Translations under genes and position numbers: made by a program | Source: CAIXSC01 sp046349935 | Lineage (GTDB): Bacteria; Planctomycetota; Planctomycetia; Pirellulales; Pirellulaceae | Direction: 5' to 3' | NCBI GenBank assembly: GCA_046349935.1 | Contig: JAXMBK010000013.1 | Span: 173,659-237,658 of the forward strand | DNA length: 64,000 nt | Part shown: piece after piece, positions 1 through 8,018 of the stretch | Numbering within the stretch: the first letter of the stretch is position 1 | Layout: each line of letters begins with the position of its first letter | Notes under the pieces: model-generated | Database searches by the model: none | Told to the model about the DNA's origin: nothing | The model's input: the letters and a program-made list of their open reading frames with translations, nothing else

Positions 1-309
1 AGCCTGGCGTTTCGATTTCATGAATTGCAGTGTAGCAACGACAAAAACGACACCACACGTCCACAACACACTAAGCGGAAAGAACCATGGTCCAAACTCC
101 ATTGTCAGCGTCAAAAGCCAACCTTCCGGTGAAGTTAAGTTCGGTTGCCCTGTGAGCCAACGTCCCACGATGGCCATACAAACCCCCGCCATGACGGCCA
201 ACGGAAAATGGACCTGAAATTGAAGCCTACGCGACAAACATCGACCGCACACTTCTACCGCCCTGGCGCCGCTTTCCGGACTCTCGTATGGATTTGGGAC
301 TTTAATCAC
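1..309 (-). CDS. Cassette-borne small membrane protein with NPYESP N-terminus (3' end outside window)
   Basis: This reading frame is open from a GTG at 309 to the window edge, giving 103 visible residues. It begins VIKVPNPYESP, and NPYE(A/S)P near the N-terminus is a hallmark of many planctomycete membrane proteins. Two hydrophobic segments are visible, at about residues 35-52 and 75-95, so the product should sit in the inner membrane. The GTG lies 11 bases inside the cassette, immediately after the attC end (GTTCGTC) at 320-326, an unusually short leader. The next cassette (404-838) encodes a protein with the related start NPYEAP. Function is unknown. Confidence 0.6.
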   Translation of the reverse strand, partial: MIKVPNPYESPESGARAVEVCGRCLSRRLQFQVHFPLAVMAGVCMAIVGRWLTGQPNLTSPEGWLLTLTMEFGPWFFPLSVLWTCGVVFVVATLQFMKSKRQA

Positions 310-319
310 TTGATGACCC

Positions 320-409
320 GACGAACGACGCGGTGAACTGGGCCGCCGCGAACGAATGTTCTTTCAAAATCCGCGCGGCCCGCGGCTCCGGTTGAAACGA
401 TTGTCATGC
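320..409 (-). repeat. attC site 1 (leftmost)
   Basis: Imperfect palindrome with outer boxes GACGAAC and GTCATGC and inner arms around GGGCCGCCGCG and CGCGCGGCCCGCGG. It closes the NPYEAP cassette: the TGA stop of that gene (404-406) lies inside the outer box. Confidence 0.75.
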
Positions 410-838
410 GAATTGTAGCAATAGACTTTCCGTCGTATTCAGAACAGCGATAGCCGCAATGACCCACGCGATCGTCGCAACAATCCCAAGAAAAATTCCG
501 GCGAGCGGAAGAATTGCCGAAACTCGCTCGCGTCTTGCGCATCGTAAACCTGAAAGCCCAAGAACCAGGCTCGCGCTTCCGACGAAAAAGACTATCAGGC
601 AACCAATTCGAGCGAGCCATGCGTGAATCAGGACGATGCCCGGAGTACGATCGGCATGCGCCCAAATCTGTACTGCCAAAAGTATCGCGATTGGCGCAAC
701 AATTAGGACGGTCCCAGCCATGATGAGTGATGCGAGGCCTAAATCGCGGGATCGGCGAACGACGGATGCTTCGCTTGAGTCAACATGCGTTTCGGCTTTG
801 CACATTGTTGCGGGTGCTTCATACGGATTTGATTGCAC
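404..838 (-). CDS. Cassette-borne membrane protein with NPYEAP N-terminus
   Basis: The product is 144 residues, starting VQSNPYEAPATM from a GTG at 838. Longer in-frame starts would run into attC site 2, whereas this GTG lies 8 bases after the attC end and just behind a GAGGAAG ribosome-binding-like sequence. NPYEAP is a planctomycete-typical N-terminal motif. Three to four hydrophobic stretches follow (for example the run through LIMAGTVLIVAPIAILLAV, then CLIVFFVGSASLVLGL and LAGIFLGIVATIAWVIAA), predicting a small integral membrane protein. The stop codon is inside attC site 1. Function is unknown; membership in the integron array is well supported. Confidence 0.7.
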   Translation of the reverse strand: MQSNPYEAPATMCKAETHVDSSEASVVRRSRDLGLASLIMAGTVLIVAPIAILLAVQIWAHADRTPGIVLIHAWLARIGCLIVFFVGSASLVLGLSGLRCARRERVSAILPLAGIFLGIVATIAWVIAAIAVLNTTESLLLQFA

Positions 839-846
839 GCTTCCTC

Positions 847-972
847 GCCTAACGTCCAGGTTAACCCGCACGGAAAAGCGGCGCGAACCACGACAGACAT
901 TCATTTTGGGCAACGGCTTGAACAGCGAAAAGACTGCCGCCTGTTCGTGACGGGTCGAACCGCGTTTTGGGC
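847..972 (-). repeat. attC site 2 (long variant)
   Basis: Left box GCCTAAC (847-853) and right box GTTTTGG (964-970) flank arms GGTTAACCCG and CGGGTCGAACC. At about 126 bp it is longer than the 88-93 bp of the other sites and its central loop is different. Confidence 0.6.
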
Positions 973-1042
973 CTGACCTGTGCCACTACTACGTCCCCGT
1001 ATTCTCAACTCGGCTGCCCTGCCCGCGCCACCTCGGCGTAAT

Positions 1043-1942
1043 TCACGACACGATATCGGCGACAATTACGTTTACTGTGGGAGTCGCTGACAGGTTGCCA
1101 TTAATGGTAACATCGTCCGAGTCGAAGTCGACCTCGCTGATGAGCCAAATCTCGATGGTCATTTCCTGGTTTCTGTCAACGACAATATCGGACTTCGCTC
1201 CGAGAAACGGAGGACCGACGCCCGACCTATTGTAGTCGTCATCACAATTCCCAGGAAGGTTGCCGCCCACATAACATCTCTGCAGCCCACCGAAGACGAG
1301 GGGTTGCCAACTGTCAATGATATTCTGATAAGTGCCGTCGATGCTTCGCCATGCCAGAAACCGGACGCCGATAATGCCGCGAATTCCGTATCCGCTGTCC
1401 GTCGCGAAGTTCGATTTGTCATCGAGATGGAATCGCATGTTCAGACCGTTGGGATAGCCCCACTCGGTGTGAATCTGTAATCTGCCAGAGCGGTCCGGAA
1501 ACCTGCACTTGAACTGAAACCCCGCCTCCAGGTGCGCGATGCTGCTGTCTGCCTCTCCTCCGCCCTGGGTGGAATAGCCGATGGCTGTGGCAATCTGCCC
1601 AGTTGGTCTGCTGGCGAACGCCAAGGACGTCCAGCTCAAATTGCCATCGGAAATCTTCCGTGCAATTTCCGCGACGTCGTTGGCGGACATCGGCGGCCGA
1701 AGGACGACTTGACTCCAGGGGGCCACATTCGGTTCTGGCTTCCCGATATCCGCCAAGCTGAAGCTCGTCTCGATCGGCTGTACGCACTCGAGTTCCACGC
1801 CTGTTTCAGGTTGGGTCGGGAGGATGACCTCGGTGTCCAAATTGCAGTTACAGCGGTGCCGCTGACGTCGCACTGCGGCCTCGAGTGCGTAGACTCGTTG
1901 CTGCAGCTCTTGGAGGTCTCGGCCGATTTGATAGTCGCTCAT
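1043..1942 (-). CDS. Hypothetical cassette protein, 299 aa
   Basis: A 299-residue soluble-looking protein starting MSDYQIGRDL from an ATG at 1942. Residues 1-35 form a short heptad-like segment (LQELQQRVYALEAAV) that could be a coiled coil, followed by RHRCNC and a beta-rich body. No signal peptide or membrane segment is visible, and I do not recognise the family. The gene occupies a single cassette between attC site 2 (3' side) and attC site 3 (5' side) on the strand expected for a cassette gene. It is one of the longest intact frames in the array, which argues for recent acquisition or maintained function. Confidence 0.7.
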   Translation of the reverse strand: MSDYQIGRDLQELQQRVYALEAAVRRQRHRCNCNLDTEVILPTQPETGVELECVQPIETSFSLADIGKPEPNVAPWSQVVLRPPMSANDVAEIARKISDGNLSWTSLAFASRPTGQIATAIGYSTQGGGEADSSIAHLEAGFQFKCRFPDRSGRLQIHTEWGYPNGLNMRFHLDDKSNFATDSGYGIRGIIGVRFLAWRSIDGTYQNIIDSWQPLVFGGLQRCYVGGNLPGNCDDDYNRSGVGPPFLGAKSDIVVDRNQEMTIEIWLISEVDFDSDDVTINGNLSATPTVNVIVADIVS

Positions 1943-2059
1943 GGATGGATTGCTTTGCTTCGCCGCGCTAGGCCCGAGCCATGCACGATAGGGTCACGGT
2001 ATCAAACGGTGAATATGGGTCGTCGATTCGGTGGACTTGTGGTTGATTGCGCTTATGCC

Positions 2060-2150
2060 GCCGAACGACTGCGGTAACCCGGCGGCGGCCAGGAACCGTT
2101 GATTCCAAAATCCACCCGATCCGCCGCTCGGGTTGACCGCTTTGTTCGGC
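2060..2150 (-). repeat. attC site 3
   Basis: Boxes GCCGAAC and GTTCGGC with inner arms GGTAACCCGGCGGCGG and CCGCCGCTCGGGTTGACC. This is the commonest attC subtype here and belongs to cassette A1 on its right. Confidence 0.85.
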
Positions 2151-2671
2151 ATGACGTCCCGAAAGCCCAGGTCAAGAGCGAATTGTAGCGATGCGGAACC
2201 GCACGATTCAATGGAAGCCGACAAGAAGTGACGGCATGAACTGCAGCAGGCAAGGCCGCGAGTCGCGTTTCCGAAAGGATCTGCGAGCGGCGAACCCCCG
2301 ACGATCGCTTGAGCATCGCACGATACGGGAATGAGCAAATCGTGGTTCTGGGCAGGCAGCCCAGCGAGATGGTGGGATCGTTCGCAGTGGCGGCTTCTGG
2401 CTTGGGCAGCGATTGGAGCGACACGCTGTTTCCAGCAAGAACTATTCATCCAGAGGAAAACACCCCGGGCGATGGCCGCGGAGAACGCGAGGACGCTGCA
2501 CGCAAAGCAACGTCGTCAATCATCGATCCCACGCACGCCATTCAGCCGTTCGGCACTACCCGGCGACGATCCGCATCGAAATGCTTGTATGCCAGTAACG
2601 GCCCGCAGCGTTCGATGTTGCGCCGCGAGTGCGTGCGGCGGTGGGCGCTTCCAAGGCTGGTTGCCAGTCAT
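2151..2671 (-). other. Cassette A1 (paralogous family A)
   Basis: About 520 bp that aligns along its length with 8019-8539 and, less well, 4371-4913. Shared landmarks include GCGAATTGTAGCGATGC near the attC, GATCTGCGAGCG, and CCATTCAGCCGTTCGGCAC. Apart from the conserved 51-codon ORF at its 5' end, no reading frame is shared between copies, so the remainder looks eroded or non-coding. Confidence 0.7.
2516..2671 (-). CDS. Short conserved cassette ORF, 51 aa (family A, copy 1)
   Basis: The ORF encodes 51 residues starting MTGNQPWKRPPPHALAA and ending in GVRGIDD. Its ATG follows the attC end box GTTCGCC with no spacer. The copy in cassette A3 (8384-8539) has the same length, the same stop position and about two thirds identical residues, and family B cassettes begin with a clearly related sequence. 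Conservation of frame and stop between diverged copies supports a real micro-protein, or the relic of a longer one. No Shine-Dalgarno sequence precedes the ATG, so translation would be weak or depend on upstream ribosomes. Function is unknown. Confidence 0.4.
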   Translation of the reverse strand: MTGNQPWKRPPPHALAAQHRTLRAVTGIQAFRCGSSPGSAERLNGVRGIDD

Positions 2672-2761
2672 GGCGAACGGCACGCATCACGCGGGCGGCG
2701 CGTGTGACGCTGACTTCATTAACGACGCTGTCGCCGCCTCGCGTGCATGCGTTGGTTCGGC
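2672..2761 (-). repeat. attC site 4
   Basis: Boxes GGCGAAC and GTTCGGC enclose arms CACGCATCACGCGGGCGGCG and CGCCGCCTCGCGTGCATGCG. The inner sequence differs from the neighbouring sites. It closes the TIGR03067-like cassette, whose stop is 10 bases away. Confidence 0.75.
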
Positions 2762-2771
2762 CACGATACAC

Positions 2772-3311
2772 TCACCGTGTTTCTCGTTTCATCACTCTTC
2801 GATAGCTCGTCAGATCAGCCTCGGCGACGAACGCTGTGGGCCGATTGGACCAGAGGTCCGTACCCCATGGCCCGAACTCTCGCAGGGAGTCGCCGTCAAG
2901 TTCGTAGATCGCTAGCCGCGTAAGCACTTCGTCCGTCCCGCGATTGTTCCGGTAACCCTTCAAACAGCGGTAGTCGATCTTCTTGACGACTCCTGACGAA
3001 TCGATCGTGAACGAGATCACCTGATTGAAGTCGATCTATCACCGAAAGATGAAACGACCCTCTTCGATCACCTGGTCCCCATTGAGTCGGAAGAATCTAT
3101 CACCGACAAAGATGAAACGACCGTCTTGCATCACCTTCTTGCCCCCATGTTCAGTGTACTCCTCAATCCAGACTCCTTGGAGTTTGGCAGAGTCGCCGCG
3201 AGTTGTCGCCTGGATCGGGGCGGCGAGGAATGCCGAGCCCGAGGATTGAAGGGCCAGCCATGGTCCCGCGAGCAGCAGAACCACAGCATTCACTGCGGAG
3301 CAATTTCGCAT
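2772..3311 (-). pseudogene. TIGR03067-type secreted protein gene interrupted by two stops
   Basis: The gene starts at an ATG (3309-3311) behind a strong AGGAGG and encodes a signal peptide (VVLLLAGPWLALQSSGSAFL) followed by AKLQGVWIEEY and GRFIFVGDRFFRLNGD. It then meets TGA and TAG at 3036-3041. The same frame resumes with SFTIDSSGVVKKIDY, LAIYELDGDSLREFGP and NRPTAF, ending at 2772. LQG.W, IYELDGD.L and RPTxF are typical of the planctomycete family TIGR03067 (function unknown, about 130-180 residues). Near the stops the sequence resembles the earlier GRFIFVGDR codons with two bases missing, suggesting a short duplication plus deletion. Read-through is possible but less likely than inactivation. 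Confidence 0.6.
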
Positions 3312-3376
3312 TCTGGTCCTCCTGACGGACTAACTCCATCGATGACAGGCTGCTCGGTGCCATTCCAAAACCTGCC

Positions 3377-3467
3377 GCCGAACGACAAAGGTAACCCGGC
3401 GGCGGCCAAGAACCGTGGATTTCAGAATCCGCCCGATCCGCCGCACGGGTTGACCGCTTTGTTCGCC
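3377..3467 (-). repeat. attC site 5
   Basis: Boxes GCCGAAC and GTTCGCC with the common arms GGTAACCCGGCGGCGG and CCGCCGCACGGGTTGACC. Confidence 0.85.
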
Positions 3468-3473
3468 GATCCG

Positions 3474-3554
3474 TTACGGTTCCGCGATGCCGAGGTCGCG
3501 GCAGATCTTGCGGGCGAGAAACTCATTGATTTCCCGGTGGCGTGGAATGGCAGA
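3474..3554 (-). pseudogene. C-terminal remnant of a HicA-like toxin
   Basis: The minus strand encodes 26 residues (AIPRHREINEFLARKIC followed by RDLGIAEP and a stop) right next to attC site 5. The IP(R/N)HREI motif and a following helix match the C-terminus of HicA-type mRNA interferases (YcfA family). Upstream, the frame is cut by a TAG at 3555-3557 and no intact HicA start or HicB partner can be read in the cassette. Toxin-antitoxin genes are common in sedentary chromosomal integrons, so a decayed copy is plausible. The fragment is short, so the family call is tentative. Confidence 0.4.
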
Positions 3555-4280
3555 CTATTCTCTGAAAACATGTGCCCTCGGGTGGCCTCGACGTGACGGA
3601 TTCAGACGGCGTTAACTGGAGCTTCCGGTTGCAGGTAGACATCGGCCCGCCCTGAATGTGAAGCACTTCGCCACTATTCGGCAAACGAAATTGTGAATTC
3701 AGAGCACGGTTGAACGGCTCGCGGCAACCATTGAATAGTTCATCGCCTTCCAACAAGATTCCGCTCGGTAGATTTCGCGATTGGCTTCGACAACGAGCTG
3801 CACCCTGCAGATAAAGGTTCTTCGCGTCACCTCATGTCGATGGCCCTGGGTAGTTGCCGAATTCCTCGACGAACGCGAGGGGCGGAGATGTGAATGTACC
3901 TGTACGAGTTGGCATGTCAACTGCTATTTGGGCCTCAGCGATTCCGCATCGATGTCTTCGTTCGTACCGCGCATCGCCCCTCGAAGATGAGCATCGGAAT
4001 ATAGCGAATCGCGGCTGCAATTGCCAATAAAGCCAACCCACTGGCCGCGGCTCCGGTTGCATTGTTACCCCGGCGATTTCGGGCACAAGGGTCAAGGTCT
4101 GCCCTCAGCTGAGCCGATAAGCAACCAAGGATAGTCGCAGGGCCAGCAGCGATAAATGTGATGTTGCCGACGCAACGTCGGTTGATGTGGCGCGCACGAT
4201 CGGAAGAAGTACAGCATTGCTCACAGACGTCGGTCGGTGTGTTGACGGTATGCACGTGACACCGTTCGCGACGCTAAGCG
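3555..4280 (-). other. Cassette remnant(s) without a convincing gene
   Basis: This is the longest stretch of the array without a complete attC. It holds one orphan attC arm (4043-4070) and several short minus-strand frames, none with recognisable family features. One frame across 3935-4255 contains a hydrophobic run (ASGLALLAIAAAIRYIPMLI), but it reads through the orphan attC arm and I do not call it. At least two eroded or fused cassettes probably lie here. Confidence 0.5.
4043..4070 (-). repeat. Orphan attC half-site
   Basis: GGCCGCGGCTCCGGTTGC followed by ATTGTTACCC matches the right arm of the GGCTCCGGT attC subtype seen at 11755-11845 and 9147-9236. No matching left arm is found within 120 bp, so it looks like a site broken by deletion. 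Confidence 0.5.
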
Positions 4281-4370
4281 AGCTAACGAATGCGGTAACC
4301 CGGCGGCGGCCAGCAACGCTTGATTCCAAAATCCAGCGTCGATCGATGTTGGATGACCGCTTTGTATCTG
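4281..4370 (-). repeat. attC site 6 (degenerate)
   Basis: The left side AGCTAAC and GGTAACCCGGCGGCGG is intact, but the right arm (GATCGATGTTGGATGACC, box GTATCTG) has lost most pairing. It is probably inactive. Confidence 0.6.
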
Positions 4371-4913
4371 ACATGACGTCCAATGAAAGCCCAAGGTCAA
4401 CAGCGAATTCGGCGAAGCACAGAACCGCAGGATTCAACGGATTGACAAGACAGTGGCGGCAATGGCAGGCAGGGCCGCGAGTCACGTTCCCGAAGAGAGC
4501 AGCATTGAACGATTCAAGTCGAAGCCTTCCTCGGCGTCGTTTGTTCATGCATCGCACGACAACCTTTTAGGGGATGAGATAAGCATCACCTGGGCAGGCG
4601 AGCCGCCGAGGTGGCTGATCGTTCGTGCGGTTGGCAGCTTCGGGCGTGGGGGCAGCGAAGAGTGACTCGCAGTTTCCAGCAAGAAGCACCGTCCAGAGGA
4701 AAACAAACGGGCGATGGCCGCGGAAAACGTTGGACGCTTCATGCAAAACGACACCGTCAATCATCGATCCTACGCACGCCATTGAGCCGTTCGGCACGAC
4801 CTGGCGACGATCCACTTCGAAATGCATGTATGCAAATAACGGCCAGAAGCGTTCAGGCTACGCCGTGAGTGCGTGGCGTTCGGGCAGCAAGCCCAAGGCG
4901 TGTTGCCAGTCAT
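4371..4913 (-). other. Cassette A2 (paralogous family A)
   Basis: Diverged copy of family A. It shares the MTGNTPW start directly after attC site 7, but a frameshift follows within a few codons, so the 51-codon ORF of A1 and A3 is lost. No other gene is supported. Confidence 0.65.
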
Positions 4914-5006
4914 GGCGAACGACAGCGGTAACGGGGCCGCCGCCAAAAGAACTGCGATTTCAAAACCCGTGTCATCGGCGGCTCCCGTTCACCGCATTGT
5001 TATTTG
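4914..5006 (-). repeat. attC site 7
   Basis: Boxes GGCGAAC and GTTATTT with arms GGGGCCGCCGCC and CGGCGGCTCCCG. The same subtype is found at 7335-7422, in both cases on the 3' side of a family C cassette. Confidence 0.75.
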
Positions 5007-5529
5007 GCGATGAGACATGCCGAAGTTCGTCGAGATCAGTATCGCTGATCAGATCTTTGGTGCAACCGGATTCGTTGAGTATCCATCGCCAAGTTCGTAG
5101 TCGCGATGGTCTCGCGGGCATTCCATCGCACCAGACCATCAGCTACGTCGTCGGCTTGCCAGCCGGAGATCTTCATACATGTTGCGAGTGTTCAATTGTC
5201 ATCATACAAATGCGATTGTCGATCCTGCCAATACCATGTCGTATCTGTGAGGCGGCTCTTCGTACGGTCACCCTCGCCACCACGGCGATGGATTGTCGAT
5301 TTCCTGTTGTCTTGTGATGTGTAGCGGATCGCCCTTGCAGTTCAGGGAGAATCCAGTCGCCGTGTTCGTTGAACGCGACCACCATCAGCGTGCGCCGCAC
5401 GCGGATGTCGGAGTGTTGGCGATGGAATCAAGAGCTGCACGCCGGTCGTGAACCATCGCGATGATGTGATCGGCTTCGTTGTCAAAAATGCGCGTACGTG
5501 GTTTGCATTTGCATGCGACATCTTCAGCC
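5007..5529 (-). other. Cassette C1 (paralogous family C, frameshifted)
   Basis: About 520 bp closely matching 7423-7927 but with many small insertions and deletions, so that the frame of the 80-residue protein of C2 is split. One fragment reads LDSIANTPTSACGAR and stops; another reads MVVAFNEHGDWILPEL in a different frame. Both copies carry GAAGATCTCCGGCTGGCAAG on the minus strand. Probably non-functional. Confidence 0.6.
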
Positions 5530-5621
5530 AAATAACGGATCAGCATCACCCGGCCGCCGAGGTGAGGCAGGAACTGGGAACTCAATCCGACCGGCGGCTC
5601 GGGTGGATGCGGTTGTTAGTA
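5530..5621 (-). repeat. attC site 8
   Basis: Boxes AAATAAC and GTTAGTA with arms CATCACCCGGCCGCCGAGGTG and CCGGCGGCTCGGGTGGATG. The same subtype is at 6774-6864 and 11168-11258, always beside a family D cassette. Confidence 0.8.
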
Positions 5622-6149
5622 GGGACGATCGAGCAGACCGCATCCACGCCCGAATTGTATTCCGCGACAACGAACAGATTCAACGGCAACCGGCTTTCCA
5701 TTTGGCAGATCGTTCTTGCCCGAAAGGGCGAGCCCGCAGCGGAGGCTGGCAGCGGCAGGCGTCGCAGTTCTCTCGCAAGCAGCTGCCAACGGAAACCGGT
5801 GGAACGGATGGCGACAGTCGTTTGCGGAATTGACTTTGGCGGCGTTCCACGACGCACTGCGATTTGCCGGTGACAACAGAACAAAACCAAGCGTAGTTTC
5901 GATTGCTTCGCGGACACGAATCCGTTCGGAGCACTGATGCCGATTGGAGCGCGCGCTTCCAAAACACGAGCGGCGGAGAGAGACACCGTCTGTCTTGTTC
6001 CGTCCGGCGGCCGATGGCGAAGGCGAAATATGGAGGCGATCGGGCGACTGCCCTACATTCGCCGCGAGGTGGCTGGCAGTTCGTCGGTTGGCGTCGAAGC
6101 GGCCGTTCGGCGTCTTGTATACCCTGTCGAGAGATCACAACGTCAACCA
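5622..6149 (-). other. Cassette D1 (paralogous family D)
   Basis: Shares its attC-proximal 50 bp (GGGACGATCCAACAGGCCGC and GTATTCCGCGA in the D2/D3 versions) and its 5' end (minus-strand VISRQG) with D2 and D3, while the middle is diverged. No intact conserved frame is seen. Confidence 0.6.
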
Positions 6150-6240
6150 ATCTAACGACTGCGGTAACCCGGCGGCGGCCAGAAACCGTTGTTTTCAGAA
6201 TCCGCCCGATCCGCCGCTCGGGTTGACCGCTGTGTCATGC
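6150..6240 (-). repeat. attC site 9
   Basis: Boxes ATCTAAC and GTCATGC with the common GGTAACCCGGCGGCGG and CCGCCGCTCGGGTTGACC arms. Confidence 0.8.
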
Positions 6241-6773
6241 CCTGTCTTCAAAGGCCGCGAGCTCGCGGCAGTTGAAGGCAGGGATGAGGTACGAGTTGCT
6301 GTCGGCAGCAGAATCGGATTCGGCAGAGTGGAGAAGCCGATTGGGCTGACGGTTGCCGCGGTTCAGGTGAAGCCGGATTATCGTGGCACCGATCGCGCCG
6401 TGCAAGACTGAACCGCGTCACCGAGATACGCCTTTTCCGGCATCAAAGGAGGGCATCGGCGGTGGCAGCCCTGTGGCAACGGCGAGCCAGCACGCGGCGA
6501 CCAAGGAGCCGGAACTGGCCGACGAGCCGCATCCCGATCAAAGAAAGAGTGTCTTTCAACCAGTTGGCCACCACACGAGTTTGTTGCACCGATGGACCCA
6601 CGCCGACGCTGATCAGACAAACGAGGCCGCGGCTTTCGTCATCTCATGGGATGATCAGCGGAAGTGACCGAGACATCGATGGCGCGCATGCCAATAGAGA
6701 CGGTCAATACGTTGTACCTTGGCTGCGGCTGGCAGCGTTGCGGCAGTGGCGAATGGCCGATCGGAGGTCATCG
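6241..6773 (-). other. Cassette E1 (paralogous family E)
   Basis: Shares CCTGTCTTC, AACCGGATTATCG-like and neighbouring stretches with 9237-9736. No frame is conserved between the two copies and I see no supported gene. Confidence 0.5.
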
Positions 6774-6864
6774 GCATAACGATACGCATCACCGGGCCGC
6801 CGAGGTGTGAGGCAAGAACAGGAATATCGATCCGACCGGCGGCTCGGGTGGACGGTTGTTAGTA
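6774..6864 (-). repeat. attC site 10
   Basis: Boxes GCATAAC and GTTAGTA with arms CATCACCGGGCCGCCGAGGTG and CCGGCGGCTCGGGTGGA (family D subtype). Confidence 0.8.
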
Positions 6865-7334
6865 GGGACGATCCAACAGGCCGCATTCACGCCCGGATTG
6901 TATTCCGCGAGCCGATCATCAATTACGCTTGCCATTCGGCGGGACGTTCTCCGAGTTGCCAGGAGCCTGGAGACTGGCCGACAGCTGAAGTGAGAAGCGG
7001 AAGGCAGCAAAACCCGATCGGCTGTGAATTCGTTCGAAAGTGGCGTACTGCAGCTCGGCGTTCCTCGGCAACCGCGAACGAGTCTGTGCCCATTGGGGTT
7101 CGATTTTCTGGCCGAAGTGTCAAAGTTGGCTCTGAAACCGGCAAAGCGAAAGCAGGGAACCCACGCCTTTGATCATCGAGGACGAAAGCGTGGCCATTCC
7201 TGCCGCCGACTTGATCGAGTGGCAAACATCCGAGTGTGAACGAAGGCGGCGATTCGCTTGCCATCGCGAGAGCCGCATGACCCGTGAGCAGCCGCAACAG
7301 CCTTCGGCGTCATTGCCCTGTCGAGAGATCATCG
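6865..7334 (-). other. Cassette D2 (paralogous family D)
   Basis: Closely related to D3 over the attC-proximal third (GCCATTCGGCGGGACGTTCT and AGTTGCCAGGAGCCTGGAGA are shared). A minus-strand frame of 70 codons beginning MISRQGNDAEG directly after attC site 11 (7332 down to 7120) matches the first codons of D1 and D3, but the rest is not conserved. I treat the cassette as eroded. Confidence 0.6.
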
Positions 7335-7422
7335 GCAGAACGACAGCGTCACGGGGCCGCCGCGAAGACTGCGATTTCAAAACCGTGTCATCGGCGGCTC
7401 CGTGTGCAACGCATTGTTATTT
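7335..7422 (-). repeat. attC site 11
   Basis: Boxes GCAGAAC and GTTATTT with arms ACGGGGCCGCCGCG and CGGCGGCTCCGTG (family C subtype). Confidence 0.75.
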
Positions 7423-7927
7423 GGCGTTCTGGTTTTGCTCGAAGTTCGTCGAGATCAGTATCGCTGATCAGATCTTTTGCAACCGGACTGTTGAGTATCC
7501 ATCGCCATAGTTCGTAGTCGCGATGGTCTCGCGGGCATTCCATCGCACCAGACCGCGCACGTCGTCGGCTTGCCAGCCGGAGATCTTCATGTGTAGTGTT
7601 CAATTGTCATCATACAAATGCCAGCGCCAATACCATGTCGTATCTGTGGCTCTTCGTAGCCAGTCTCGCCACCACGGCGGTGGACGCGATTTCCTGTTGT
7701 CTGTGATCGTGTAGCGGATCGCTGCCTTGCAGTTCAGGGAGAATCCAGTGCCGTCCTCGTTGAACGCGACCACCATGCCGGTTTCTGCTGCGCCGCACGC
7801 GGGACACGGAGTGTTGGCGATGGAATCAAAGTCTCGGCGCATGGTCGTGAACCATCGCGATGATGTGATCGGCTTCGTTGTCAAAAATGCCGTACGTGGT
7901 TTGCATTTGCATGCGACATCTTCAGCC
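7423..7927 (-). other. Cassette C2 (paralogous family C)
   Basis: The better preserved of the two family C cassettes. It includes the 80-codon frame at 7600-7842, followed by a second short frame starting MKISGWQADDV, which is also present in C1. Confidence 0.6.
7600..7842 (-). CDS. Small cassette protein with CPACG motif, 80 aa
   Basis: This frame starts MRRDFDSIANTPCPACGAAE at an ATG (7840-7842) and ends with WHLYDDN at 7600. CPACG is a half zinc-ribbon-like motif; a second Cys occurs in FSLNCKAA. A WWRDWLRRATDTTWYW tail follows. The homologous cassette C1 shows the same codons split over two frames, so at least one copy is broken. Upstream codons in C1 (HIIAMVHD) suggest that the original protein had a longer N-terminus and that this frame may also be shifted. 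No family is recognised. Confidence 0.35.
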   Translation of the reverse strand: MRRDFDSIANTPCPACGAAETGMVVAFNEDGTGFSLNCKAAIRYTITDNRKSRPPPWWRDWLRRATDTTWYWRWHLYDDN

Positions 7928-8018
7928 AAATAACGACTGCGGTAACCCGGCGGCGGCCAGAAACCGTTGTTTGCCAAATCCGCCCGATCCGCCGCTCGGG
8001 TTCACCGCTTTGTTCGAC
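7928..8018 (-). repeat. attC site 12
   Basis: Boxes AAATAAC and GTTCGAC with the common GGTAACCCGGCGGCGG and CCGCCGCTCGGGTTCACC arms. Confidence 0.85.

Noticed and set aside
3935..4255. Possible membrane protein gene in the eroded cassette region
   Set aside because: The hydrophobic run reads through an attC arm and the rest of the frame has no support.
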